From Planctomycetota bacterium (GTDB lineage Bacteria > Planctomycetota > Planctomycetia > Pirellulales > Lacipirellulaceae): DNA of 14,888 nucleotides. The stretch covers positions 1 to 14,888 of the forward strand of contig JAJRUA010000447.1 in NCBI GenBank assembly GCA_024278035.1, given 5' to 3'. Shown here in pieces: positions 1 through 6,725 of this stretch; within the stretch, counting starts at the first letter, position 1, and each line of letters starts with the position of its first letter. The notes beneath the pieces are model-generated. The model was not told the origin of the DNA and did no database searches. It saw only the letters and a list, made by a program, of their open reading frames with translations. Made by a program: the position numbers and the translations under genes.

Positions 1-486
1 AGCACCTAGGGGAATCGTAATTGGTGCAACCTGAGCTGTTTGCAATTCAAACCGATCATTGACTCCGTAACCGAGCAGCTTGTTACCCGAAGCGGTAACC
101 ACTTGGTTGATTGAATTGAGATTGAGTTGGCCGTTGCGTGTATAGAGAGGCTGGCCCTGAGAGCCTTGCACCATGAGAAAACCGTCTCCTTGAATCGCAA
201 GATCAAGTGAGTTGGAACTAATTTCAATTGTGCCCTGAGTGAATGTGGGCGAAATCTGAGCAACCTTCACACCAAGACCAATCTGGCGAGGGTTGGTACC
301 CCCCGTTGCAGCACTCGGAGTCGAGCCGATCGACTGGGTCTGTAAAAATTGTGTGGCGAAGATCACTTCCGATCTTTTGAACCCGACCGTGTTCGAGTTG
401 GCAATGTTATTGCCGACCACGTCGATTGTTGCTTCGGATGCTTGTAGCCCGGTAAGGGCTGTGGTCATGGCGGATTGAAGTCCCAT
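1..486 (-). CDS. flgE: Flagellar hook protein FlgE, N-terminal part (runs off window edge)
   Basis: Hook subunit, exported by the flagellar type III system and polymerised under the FlgD cap. 162 codons are open from an ATG at 486 to base 1 with no stop, so the 3' part is outside the window. Residues 1-37 hold the rod/hook N-terminal signature, including NNIANSNTVGFK at 26-37. A GGTNPRQIGLG stretch at 62-72 and an LAIQGDGFLMV stretch at 96-106 are typical of FlgE, which with the position directly after flgD favours FlgE over FlgG or FlgF. The start is supported by a GGAG motif about 9 bases upstream, one of the clearer ribosome binding sites here. The gene follows flgD after a 306-base spacer containing a hairpin and a repeat. 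FlgG remains a less likely alternative because the C-terminal part is not visible. Confidence 0.9.
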   Translation of the reverse strand, partial: MGLQSAMTTALTGLQASEATIDVVGNNIANSNTVGFKRSEVIFATQFLQTQSIGSTPSAATGGTNPRQIGLGVKVAQISPTFTQGTIEISSNSLDLAIQGDGFLMVQGSQGQPLYTRNGQLNLNSINQVVTASGNKLLGYGVNDRFELQTAQVAPITIPLGA

Positions 487-531
487 GATTTATTTCTCCG
501 TTTAAGTAGTTGGTATCTGAAAAAATGGCGA

Positions 532-581
532 CGCTGCCTGACGCTTCTCAGCCAAATTGGTTGAGCCCCCCGTCGGCAGCG
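532..581 (-). terminator. Long imperfect stem-loop in flgE leader, possible attenuator
   Basis: The arms pair in three blocks: 532-538 with 575-581 (7 bp), 540-543 with 571-574 (4 bp), and 547-554 with 558-565 (8 bp, one G-T pair), closing a 3-base loop. A one-base bulge (539) and an internal loop separate the blocks. On the minus strand the stem is followed, after 6 bases, by six T (525-520), which resembles an intrinsic terminator but with the T-run set back. The flgE ATG is only about 34 bases past the T-run, leaving no room for another promoter. Partial attenuation or mRNA protection therefore fits better than full termination. The pairing is seen; the role is inferred. Confidence 0.4.
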
Positions 582-605
582 GCTTTAAGTTATGGTTTCA
601 GTAAT

Positions 606-724
606 CCCCCTCCCCTTTTTAGAGGAGGGGCTAGAGGAGGGGTAAAGAGCCCGTACGAAAGGTTCCAAAACCCCGTCCCCCCGCTTTTCTGGTAAATCGG
701 CCTCCCTCGAAAACGGGGGAGGGG
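606..724. repeat. G/C-rich palindromic intergenic repeat, MITE-like, full copy
   Basis: The ends are inverted copies: CCCCTCCCC at 607-615 and GGGGAGGGG at 716-724. Each end also folds locally: 607-613 pairs with 624-630, and 701-709 pairs with 714-722 around a four-A loop (9 bp, one T-G pair). A direct repeat GAGGAGGGG occurs at 622-630 and 634-642. There is no coding capacity and I could not define a target duplication. The right end (725 down to about 703 on the minus strand) matches the plus strand at 11030-11054 at 22 of 25 bases, so the window carries two members of one family in opposite orientation. Confidence 0.7.
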
Positions 725-792
725 AACTACTGTGGCGTACTCTTTTGCTTCATTTATGATTGATTCCGTGTGGTCACTGACAATTTCTAAAA

Positions 793-1548
793 TTATCTCA
801 AGGTTTCTACACTGCTGATTTGACTGAGTTGTACTTTGGCGGAGTTAGCGAAACGGAGGACTTGTCGGTTCGCCGGGATGACTTCTGTTCCGAGTTCACT
901 ATCGGCCCGTTGATCGACAAAGGCCGTTCCTCCGGGAGGCAACTCGCCCAGATACTTCAGCTCTCCCGAACCCGATCGCGTTGTGCGATAAATCTTCTTG
1001 TGAACCGCCGTCTCAGGTAGGTTGTCAAGACGGATCGAACCCTTAAAATCATCCCCAAATTCGTCCGTGTCCGCCTGAATACGTACGCTGAAAATCGCAT
1101 CGGGGCTTTCCCAAACGACTTCGTAGACGTAGTTTCCCTCTTCCAAGGCACCCGCTTGGGTACCCGCATCGGCACGTGATTCGATGGCCACTTCTAAAAT
1201 CGGATTGCCTTCGTTGATCGTGACTTGCTGCACAGCACCAGTGACAAAATTCCCTTCTTCAGAAACGCCCTTGATCTCGGAGCCAATGAGCCCGGTTGCT
1301 GTCGTTACGTTTTGCCCTAATAAGACCGAATCGAGTGTCTCGGTCAGCTTGTCGCTCGCACCGATTTCTCGAATCTGTGAAATTTGCGCAAGCAATTTAT
1401 CGTTGTCCACGGGATCAAGCGGATCTTGGTTCTGTAGCTGAGCCAGCATCAAATCCAAGAAGACACTAAGATCGAGTTCGCCGATCGAGTTGCCTTGCGG
1501 AGAGGCCGCTGCCGCGGGGGTGTTATTGGTTCCGGTAATTTGTGCCAT
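793..1548 (-). CDS. flgD: Flagellar hook assembly scaffold FlgD, unusual C-terminal half
   Basis: FlgD is exported and forms the cap under which FlgE polymerises. Of 251 residues, about 26-75 are the diagnostic N-terminal domain, with FLDLMLAQLQNQDPLDP at 30-46 followed by an AQISQIREI stretch. Residues 85-121 follow the usual pattern around LIGSEIKG and a short beta segment. About 136-222 does not look like the usual FlgD Ig/FnIII-like region: it has YVYEVVWES, then an IYRTTRSGSGELKYLGEL segment and a VDQRADSELG turn, a pattern I associate with beta-sandwich domains of phage tail and surface proteins. The last 25 residues return to the family pattern (ANSAKVQLSQISSVE). ATG start; only a weak AAGG-type site lies upstream. 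The spacer from fliK holds one copy of the paired structured element. Confidence 0.93.
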   Translation of the reverse strand: MAQITGTNNTPAAAASPQGNSIGELDLSVFLDLMLAQLQNQDPLDPVDNDKLLAQISQIREIGASDKLTETLDSVLLGQNVTTATGLIGSEIKGVSEEGNFVTGAVQQVTINEGNPILEVAIESRADAGTQAGALEEGNYVYEVVWESPDAIFSVRIQADTDEFGDDFKGSIRLDNLPETAVHKKIYRTTRSGSGELKYLGELPPGGTAFVDQRADSELGTEVIPANRQVLRFANSAKVQLSQISSVETLR

Positions 1549-1610
1549 GTGTTTGCCTTAGTGCGAGTCGCACGGACGTATAGTGGTTGTTTGCTCGTTA
1601 TTCTTACTGC

Positions 1611-1679
1611 ACGTCTCAAAACTATCTGGTACTTCGGTCTTTCTCGACCGCTGGACACTTTCTGATAGGTTCTGAGATT
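1611..1679 (-). repeat. Structured intergenic element, copy A (fliK-flgD spacer)
   Basis: This stretch aligns without gaps to 5956-6024. The best-kept core is TTCT[C/T]GACCGCTGGA, then ACTT and TGATAGGT on the plus strand. Bases 1614-1623 pair with 1668-1677, with one A/C mismatch and one T-G pair. Paired columns differ from copy B in a compensating way (T-A against C-G, A-T against C-G). The strand is given as that of the operon mRNA that must carry it, but some pairs are G-T on the plus strand and would be A/C on the minus strand, so the functional strand is open. It lies 62 bases from the flgD start and 53 bases past the fliK stop. I do not recognise the family. Confidence 0.6.
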
Positions 1680-1732
1680 AGGCTCTTCGTCTCAATCGAC
1701 GAAATAAACGCTGCGGTTAGGTGACGATCGCT

Positions 1733-3238
1733 CTAGGCCACGAGATCAACGCGAGCATCGTCAAAGGAAATGGTGGAAGGGGTGATCGCCGAGGTTTCAA
1801 GATCATGCCGGGAAGAATCTCTCCCCGTGGTACCGAGGGACTGTCGCGATGGCTGCCGGTCGCTTTGGGCATCGTCGTCTGAGCGCGGCCCATTTTCTTG
1901 GTCGTAGTCGGAGCCCGATTGTTCGTCGCGTACATCAACGTCGAACTTCTCAATGCTGATTTTTTGCTCGGCAAGTCGGTCGCGCAAGGCGGGTAGATTT
2001 TCGAGTAACAAATTTCGGGCGGCATGGGTTTCTGCTTCAAGCGAAGCAGTGAGGACGCCTTCCTTCACTTCAATTTGCACCTGGAGCATTCCCAACTCCG
2101 GCGGACTAAGACGCATTCGTATCGGTCCGCCCCCTTGTTGCTGGGCCGCTTCAAATGCTTTCGCCACACGAGAGACAAAACGACTTGGGTCGATCGTCGG
2201 GGCCGAGTTGGTCCTTGTCTTCGCAGCGGCAGTTAGCTCAGCGCGTTGGTTCGCACGCTCCTCTTGGCCAGTAACAGAGAGAGGACCGCGTTCCGAGCCA
2301 TCACTCGTGTCGGGCGTGTCCTCCGAAGGGAGCGATGGCATCTCGCCCGATACCCCTAACGCGGCTGTGGAGAGAGGGGCTGGCGTCGAGGGTTTTTCAA
2401 AGATTTTTTCAACCGGCGCATCGATTTCGCTCTGCTCTGCGACATTTCCTTTGGCAGCGATCGCTTTCGCTTTATCGGTGAGCGACGGCTTCGGGAGAGG
2501 TTCTTCGTTCTGGACTCCAGAGGTAACGGGCGTGTTCGCAGCAATTTCAGCAGCGGTGAGGAGCGTTTCGTTGTTGACGTTATTTTCCTCCGGGGAGGAA
2601 ATAATCGGCTGCTGCTCGTCGTTTTCCTTAGCGACCGCACCGACAGGAGTCTCACTCGTTTCATGAAGAGTTGTCTCAAGAACAGCTTGCTTGTCTGCTA
2701 CCAGGCTAGTTTCCTCCTGCTTGAGAGAAACGTCCTCCGCTTCGAGAGTTATCCCCAATAATTCTTCCGCTGACTTGTCAGGAGAGTCTTGTGGTGCTTC
2801 GTCCGATAGAGCAACCACTTCCTCCGCCGTTTTAGCGGGAAGCAATTCTTCCGAGGTTACGGCTTCTTCCGGAAGAAGTGGAACTGCTACCGGGGCGGCC
2901 ACGATCGTATCATCGGCTGTCTCTTCGTTCTCAGCGGAATCGATTGTTGCTTCGCTCCGAATCGAGGCAATCTCTTCATGATCGGTCGAAGCGATATTTT
3001 CGTCGGACGAAGTTGTCTTCTGGTCGGATTCTGTCTCGACGGCCTCCGGTTTTACTTCCTTGGTGGTCGCCGACGCCTCGGTTTTTACGGCTGATTCTTC
3101 AGGAGAAGGCGAACGATTTTCTGCCTTCTTTGCAAGAGAGTTGAGCTGCTCACTAAAACCTTCTTTTGCGGCGCGCGGTGTCTTAACCGGCGGAGCCGTG
3201 AGGGTTAGAAGCGAAGATGAGGAGACAGGTTCGTTCAT
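1733..3238 (-). CDS. fliK: Flagellar hook-length control protein FliK
   Basis: FliK is the secreted ruler that measures the hook and switches the export gate to filament substrates. The 501 residues split in two. Residues 1 to about 345 are low-complexity, rich in E, S, T, A and D, with no predicted fold I can name. Residues about 350-437 are the conserved Flg_hook domain, with RMRLSPPELGMLQVQIEV at 374-391 and LLLENLPALRDRLAEQKI at 410-427. A charged, disordered tail of about 65 residues follows. Divergent sequence, acidic bias and the place just before flgD are normal for the family. Assignment rests on the C-terminal domain and context; the N-terminal ruler could not be recognised alone. 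The ATG lies 40 bases past the preceding gene's stop, with no clear Shine-Dalgarno. Confidence 0.92.
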   Translation of the reverse strand: MNEPVSSSSLLTLTAPPVKTPRAAKEGFSEQLNSLAKKAENRSPSPEESAVKTEASATTKEVKPEAVETESDQKTTSSDENIASTDHEEIASIRSEATIDSAENEETADDTIVAAPVAVPLLPEEAVTSEELLPAKTAEEVVALSDEAPQDSPDKSAEELLGITLEAEDVSLKQEETSLVADKQAVLETTLHETSETPVGAVAKENDEQQPIISSPEENNVNNETLLTAAEIAANTPVTSGVQNEEPLPKPSLTDKAKAIAAKGNVAEQSEIDAPVEKIFEKPSTPAPLSTAALGVSGEMPSLPSEDTPDTSDGSERGPLSVTGQEERANQRAELTAAAKTRTNSAPTIDPSRFVSRVAKAFEAAQQQGGGPIRMRLSPPELGMLQVQIEVKEGVLTASLEAETHAARNLLLENLPALRDRLAEQKISIEKFDVDVRDEQSGSDYDQENGPRSDDDAQSDRQPSRQSLGTTGRDSSRHDLETSAITPSTISFDDARVDLVA

Positions 3239-3278
3239 CGGGAGAATAAAAGAGTAGGAGTCGGCTTGGGAAAGAAAA

Positions 3279-3980
3279 TTAGGAGAAATCGCGATCGCTT
3301 ATTTGCTGAAGCACTTTGTCAAGTTCTGCTTTGATGGGACCCCCGTTGAGCATCAGGTTGTGAATCTCATGAAGCTGGTCGAGTTCGGCCTCGGTTTGGA
3401 ATCGTTTGAGGATGCCCGTCAGGGTTTTGCTAGGCATAGCGTTCATCAGGCGGATTACCGTCCCCATAGACTCTTTCCTTCTAGCAATATCTCTCCCCCC
3501 GTCGTTAAGTATCTTTAGTAGCAGCTCTTTTGCTCGCTCTGATTTGACACTGCTCAAGTCCCGAACAACGCTTTTAACACTTTCTTGATCGGTGAGTTCG
3601 CTTTCGCGTTTAATACGTTCTTCTAACTCTCGGGCGATGCTGTCGATGCGATTTCGGGATTCGGTCAGTTGACGAAGCATGTGATCGAACTCTCTACGGC
3701 CTCGCTGAAGCGAGTTTTCTTTGGCCTCAAAATCTCGCAACGCGATTTCGCGTAGACGCTTGACTTCGGCAAGAGAAGGTTCCTCTCCAGGTATCTCGGT
3801 GTCGGTGGTTTCGGTCTCTTTGGAGACGCTATCAAGATTGATATCATGGATCAGCGCAACGATCCGGAACATCTTCTCATCATCAAGCCGATCCGCTTGC
3901 CAAAGATAGCCAAACCCAAGCAGTGCGGTTAGCACCGTGGCGACTGCCGTGTAGCCGATAAGTGAAAAAATGATCCGCAT
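3279..3980 (-). CDS. Single-pass membrane coiled-coil protein, MotE-like by position
   Basis: 233 residues. A hydrophobic segment at about 4-27 suggests an N-terminal anchor with the rest outside the cytoplasm. Residues about 70-130 are strongly charged and helical, probably coiled coil. About 145-200 is a compact helical segment (LLLKILNDGG, then VIRLMNAMPSKTLTGILKRF) that resembles the helical repeats of MgtE-N/FliG-M found in MotE-type proteins. MotE is known as a periplasmic motility protein linked to the stator protein MotC in rhizobia, and MgtE-N-like proteins often sit between fliJ and fliK elsewhere. The location is seen, the family resemblance is moderate, and the function is inferred. 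It could instead be a lineage-specific structural protein. It lies 54 bases after fliJ and 40 before fliK, so it is very likely part of the operon. Confidence 0.6.
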   Translation of the reverse strand: MRIIFSLIGYTAVATVLTALLGFGYLWQADRLDDEKMFRIVALIHDINLDSVSKETETTDTEIPGEEPSLAEVKRLREIALRDFEAKENSLQRGRREFDHMLRQLTESRNRIDSIARELEERIKRESELTDQESVKSVVRDLSSVKSERAKELLLKILNDGGRDIARRKESMGTVIRLMNAMPSKTLTGILKRFQTEAELDQLHEIHNLMLNGGPIKAELDKVLQQISDRDFS

Positions 3981-4034
3981 GGTAAAGGTCTGATTCGTCG
4001 TTGATTATTGAGGAAGCGAATGTAAGGTTTAGAT

Positions 4035-4502
4035 TTATTTGCCCGCGTTTGCTCGTTGCTGTTGCCGAGCGTTTTGTTGCGAAGCGAACTCATCCATCAA
4101 AAGCGTCTCACGTCGTTGTTCTTCTTGCCGGTGCCGTTCCTGACCTCGATCATCAAGTTTCTCTAAGGTTTTGACTTCTCTCTCGGCGGTGACCAGTACC
4201 TCACGGCGACGAATGATCTCTATTTCTACGGACTTCTGGTTTTCTTCAATCGCGCGAAGCTTTGCCCGAAGGCTCGTTTCGTAGCGTTGCAAGTCAAGCA
4301 AGCGAGCCACTTGAAGAGGGGCTTTGCTGGCCCACTCTCGGCGTTGTACGATGATTTCTTGTATTTCCTTCTCGATTTGAATCTTCTGTTCCCTGAGTGT
4401 TTCAGCCGCACGAAGGGCGTCGGCTACCTCTTCCCGCTGAGTATCTCGATGCGACTCCCGTAGATGTAGAATCGTTTTTAAGCGGAATTTGTAGCGTGCC
4501 AT
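4035..4502 (-). CDS. fliJ: Flagellar export protein FliJ
   Basis: 155 residues, almost entirely charged helix, as expected for FliJ, the coiled-coil stalk inserted into the FliI hexamer that helps couple the ATPase to the export gate. The start MARYKFRLKTILHLRE is typical of FliJ, which commonly begins with a short basic segment followed by a long antiparallel coiled coil. The length is close to the usual 145-150 residues. It starts 24 bases after the fliI stop, and the fliH-fliI-fliJ order is the standard one. FliJ sequences diverge quickly, so much of the confidence comes from position, length and helical pattern. No catalytic residues are expected. Confidence 0.9.
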   Translation of the reverse strand: MARYKFRLKTILHLRESHRDTQREEVADALRAAETLREQKIQIEKEIQEIIVQRREWASKAPLQVARLLDLQRYETSLRAKLRAIEENQKSVEIEIIRRREVLVTAEREVKTLEKLDDRGQERHRQEEQRRETLLMDEFASQQNARQQQRANAGK

Positions 4503-4526
4503 ATCTTATTGATTCATAAGTTGTAA

Positions 4527-5927
4527 TTAGGCGGTTGTTGGTGACGGTGTATCCGTTGTCCTTAACGAACTATTGGCTTGCAGGGGTGTCGAACCGACGG
4601 GTGAGGCAATCATCGCTGCCGCTTTTTGGCCGAGAGCGCTGAGTTGGGTAACCGAATCCTCAAGGGACGCCTCTTCCCCCACTTTTTGTCGCAAGAGTTT
4701 TTCGATATCAGGGCGAAGTTCGATTGCCGCATCGATCACCGGGTTCGTTCCTCGCCGGTACGCTCCGATTGAAATCAGGTCCTCATTCTCTTCGAGCGTC
4801 GATAAGAGTCGCCTTACGATTTGTGCAGCGGCGACATGTTCGGGTAGCGCTACCTCGGGCATCAACCGACTGAGGCTCTCTAATGGATCAATCGCAGGAA
4901 ACGAACCTTGCGAAGCGAGCTTTCGGCTTAGCCAAACATGTCCGTCCAGCAAGCCGCGCATCGCATCGGCGATCGGTTCGTTCGGGTCATCTCCTTCGAC
5001 AAGCACCGAGTAAAAGGCCGTGATGCTTCCCGTCGTAGTTCGACCAGCACGTTCGACAATGCGAGGCAAAAGAGCAAATGTTGAGGGAGGATAGCCGCGC
5101 GTCGTCGGTGGCTCGCCGGCAGCTAGACCAATCTCACGGCTTGCAAGGGCGGTGCGGGTGATCGAATCAATGACCAGCAACACGTCCTTCCCTTCATCGC
5201 GGAATGACTCAGCAATGGAAGTGGCAGTGGAAGCGGCTTGAAGTCGAACTATCGCCGGCTCGTCACTTGTGGCAACGACAACAACACTTCGTGCAAGCCC
5301 TTGTGGCCCCAAGTCACGTTCCAAAAATTCGTTGACTTCTCGGCCCCGTTCGCCGACCAAGCCGATGACGATCACCTCTGCCGAAGAGTATCGGGCCATC
5401 ATGCCGAGCAGCGTGCTTTTGCCAACGCCCGATCCGGCAAAGATACCAAGCCGTTGTCCACGGCCACAGGTGAGCATCGTGTCGATCGCACGGACGCCCG
5501 TTGTAAGAGGAGAGTCGATACGTGGTCGGTCGATCGGCGAAAGGGGGTCGGCATGAATCGGAACACGTCGATCGGTAACAGGCCGAGAGCGTCCGTCGAT
5601 GACCTTGCCATGAGCATTGACCACCCGGCCCAGAAGGCCCTGTCCGACTCGTAAACTACGCGTGGTGCGAACCAAACGAACGCGCCGGCCCCGCCGCACG
5701 CCTGCTAGGCTACTGAAGGGTGAAATCATGGTCAGGCGTCCGCGGAACCCAACAACCTCGGCTTCGATAGGCGTATTGCTTTCACTTTCGATTGCGACCA
5801 GCGCCCCGACCGGAGCTGGTAGATCAGCCACCGTGGCCAAGTGGCCCGTCGTTTCGACAACACTCCCCACCAGCGCAGCAGGCTGCGCCTTGTTGAGCGA
5901 CTGGCGAAGTGTGGAAGAAAGGTTCAT
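4527..5927 (-). CDS. fliI: Flagellum-specific ATP synthase-like export ATPase FliI
   Basis: Cytoplasmic ATPase that energises substrate unloading at the flagellar type III export gate, working with FliH and FliJ. 466 residues, normal for FliI. Residues 1-90 form the N-terminal beta barrel. Walker A is GSGVGKST at 165-172, GERGREVNEF is at 192-201, Walker B LLVIDS is at 250-255, and the family signature GEPPTTRGYPPS is at 271-282. Around 365-425 is the C-terminal helical domain, followed by a Ser/Thr/Pro-rich tail of about 20 residues. The GEPPTTRGYPPS and REVNEF motifs separate it from F1-ATPase beta and Rho. The ATG at 5927 has no clear Shine-Dalgarno; the upstream spacer is almost filled by copy B of the structured element. 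Confidence 0.97.
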   Translation of the reverse strand: MNLSSTLRQSLNKAQPAALVGSVVETTGHLATVADLPAPVGALVAIESESNTPIEAEVVGFRGRLTMISPFSSLAGVRRGRRVRLVRTTRSLRVGQGLLGRVVNAHGKVIDGRSRPVTDRRVPIHADPLSPIDRPRIDSPLTTGVRAIDTMLTCGRGQRLGIFAGSGVGKSTLLGMMARYSSAEVIVIGLVGERGREVNEFLERDLGPQGLARSVVVVATSDEPAIVRLQAASTATSIAESFRDEGKDVLLVIDSITRTALASREIGLAAGEPPTTRGYPPSTFALLPRIVERAGRTTTGSITAFYSVLVEGDDPNEPIADAMRGLLDGHVWLSRKLASQGSFPAIDPLESLSRLMPEVALPEHVAAAQIVRRLLSTLEENEDLISIGAYRRGTNPVIDAAIELRPDIEKLLRQKVGEEASLEDSVTQLSALGQKAAAMIASPVGSTPLQANSSLRTTDTPSPTTA

Positions 5928-5955
5928 AGGAATAACGGCTTGCGATCTTTAATAC

Positions 5956-6024
5956 ACGTCCCCCAACCGTTTGGCACTCCACGATTTCTTGACCGCTGGA
6001 GACTTCTTGATAGGTTGGGGGATG
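5956..6024 (-). repeat. Structured intergenic element, copy B (fliH-fliI spacer)
   Basis: Second copy of the element at 1611-1679. Here 5957-5968 pair with 6013-6024 over 12 pairs, including CCCCCAACC against GGTTGGGGG. An inner helix, 5977-5981 with 5997-6001 (CTCCA against TGGAG), is perfect here and partly kept with G-T pairs in copy A. The element ends 5 bases from the fliH stop codon and 28 bases from the fliI start, so it fills most of the spacer. Inside a continuous fliH-fliI message it could affect mRNA cleavage, stability or relative expression. That role is inference; the fold and the similarity to copy A are seen directly. Confidence 0.6.
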
Positions 6025-6029
6025 GACTC

Positions 6030-6698
6030 TTAGCACAGCTCTTCTGTTAAACGGGCGAGTTGGGTTTCGATTTGTTGATCGACCGAGCCATGCTTTGTTT
6101 CCACACGACATCCGCCCGGTGTGATCGAAGCGTCGGCAACAATGTTGGGCGTCGCCGATTTGTGAATTGATTCGGAAAGCGTTGTGACTTCGTCTTTTAG
6201 TTTGGCGTAGTCATCGGGATTAAGCCGGATGGTGACTTCAGAGGAACTGGCGGTTAGTTCCAGTGATTCACGAATCCATTTTTTTGAGATATTCGGGTCT
6301 TGGCTAAGTTCACGACGTATAATTCGCTGGGCCATTGCGGCGGCGAGGCCGAGGGCCGACTGTTCCCAATGGTCAAGCCATTCGCCACGGCCATCGACAA
6401 TTCCTTGCACGGCCTTATCAAGAGCCGGCTTGAGTGTTTGCATCTGCTTGCCAAGCCGCTCGGCAAGTAGTTTATCGATGGCGGCCTCGGCAGCTTGGCG
6501 TCCCGCGGCTTCAGCCTTGGTGCGAATCGCGGCGGCTTCGGCGTTGGCTTGTTGGATAATTTTAGCCGCTTCGGAACGAACCGCTTGAACGTACTCGTCC
6601 CCCTGTGTCGCCATGTTGCTAAAAGTATAGACCGCTGGCCCTGCCGCTTCGCTAGCGGTGGAGGAGGCCGAGCCGTCTTGTCGGAGGATGGTCGCCAC
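6030..6698 (-). CDS. fliH: Flagellar assembly protein FliH
   Basis: FliH binds FliI, holds it inactive in the cytoplasm and links it to the C-ring. 222 residues, a normal length. Residues 1-30 are disordered, about 35-95 are an Ala-rich helix (AEAAAIRTKAEAAGRQAAEAA), and about 105-220 are the FliH/HrpE C-terminal domain with VTIRLNPDDY at 155-164 and a GGCRVETKHGSVD segment at 195-207, the best-conserved part of the family. The start is GTG with an AGGA motif about 6 bases upstream, a fair ribosome site. It lies 27 bases after the fliG stop. The gene is complete and shows no disruption. Confidence 0.94.
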   Translation of the reverse strand: MATILRQDGSASSTASEAAGPAVYTFSNMATQGDEYVQAVRSEAAKIIQQANAEAAAIRTKAEAAGRQAAEAAIDKLLAERLGKQMQTLKPALDKAVQGIVDGRGEWLDHWEQSALGLAAAMAQRIIRRELSQDPNISKKWIRESLELTASSSEVTIRLNPDDYAKLKDEVTTLSESIHKSATPNIVADASITPGGCRVETKHGSVDQQIETQLARLTEELC

Positions 6699-6725
6699 GA
6701 GCGATCCTAATTTTTAAGGGGTTGT

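Larger units (their letters stand above)
487..792. other. flgD-flgE spacer, non-coding
   Basis: At 306 bases this is the longest gap between genes here. I see no credible gene in it: short open frames on the plus strand run through a palindromic repeat and resemble no protein I know. It holds a large stem-loop at 532-581 near flgE and a palindromic repeat at 606-724. Bases 725-792, next to the flgD stop, are AT-rich and show no convincing promoter on the minus strand. I found no sigma-54 motif (GG-N10-GC with good flanks) for flgE, so flgE is probably read from upstream or from a promoter I do not recognise. Confidence 0.75.

Noticed and set aside
622..642. Direct repeat GAGGAGGGG considered as a CRISPR-like unit
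   Set aside because: Only two copies, 9 bases each with a 3-base gap; part of the palindromic repeat, with no spacers.
510..695. 61-codon plus-strand open frame in the flgD-flgE spacer
   Set aside because: It runs through the long stem-loop and the palindromic repeat; the product is set by repeat sequence and has no recognisable domain.
729..756. Possible sigma-28 promoter on the minus strand (TAAA and GCC blocks)
   Set aside because: Spacing and the second block fit the consensus poorly, and it lies upstream of the repeat, far from flgE.
1953..2666. 237-codon plus-strand open frame antisense to fliK
   Set aside because: Ser/Ala/Phe-rich product without known motifs, entirely inside the low-complexity fliK coding region; it is the mirror of the biased codons there.
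5238..5654. 138-codon plus-strand open frame inside fliI
   Set aside because: Opposite strand of a strongly conserved ATPase core; no domain or ribosome site of its own.
5972..5990. TTTGGCACTCCACG on the plus strand as a sigma-54 promoter
   Set aside because: The -24 block is present but no GC occurs at the required 10-base spacing, and there is no plus-strand gene downstream.
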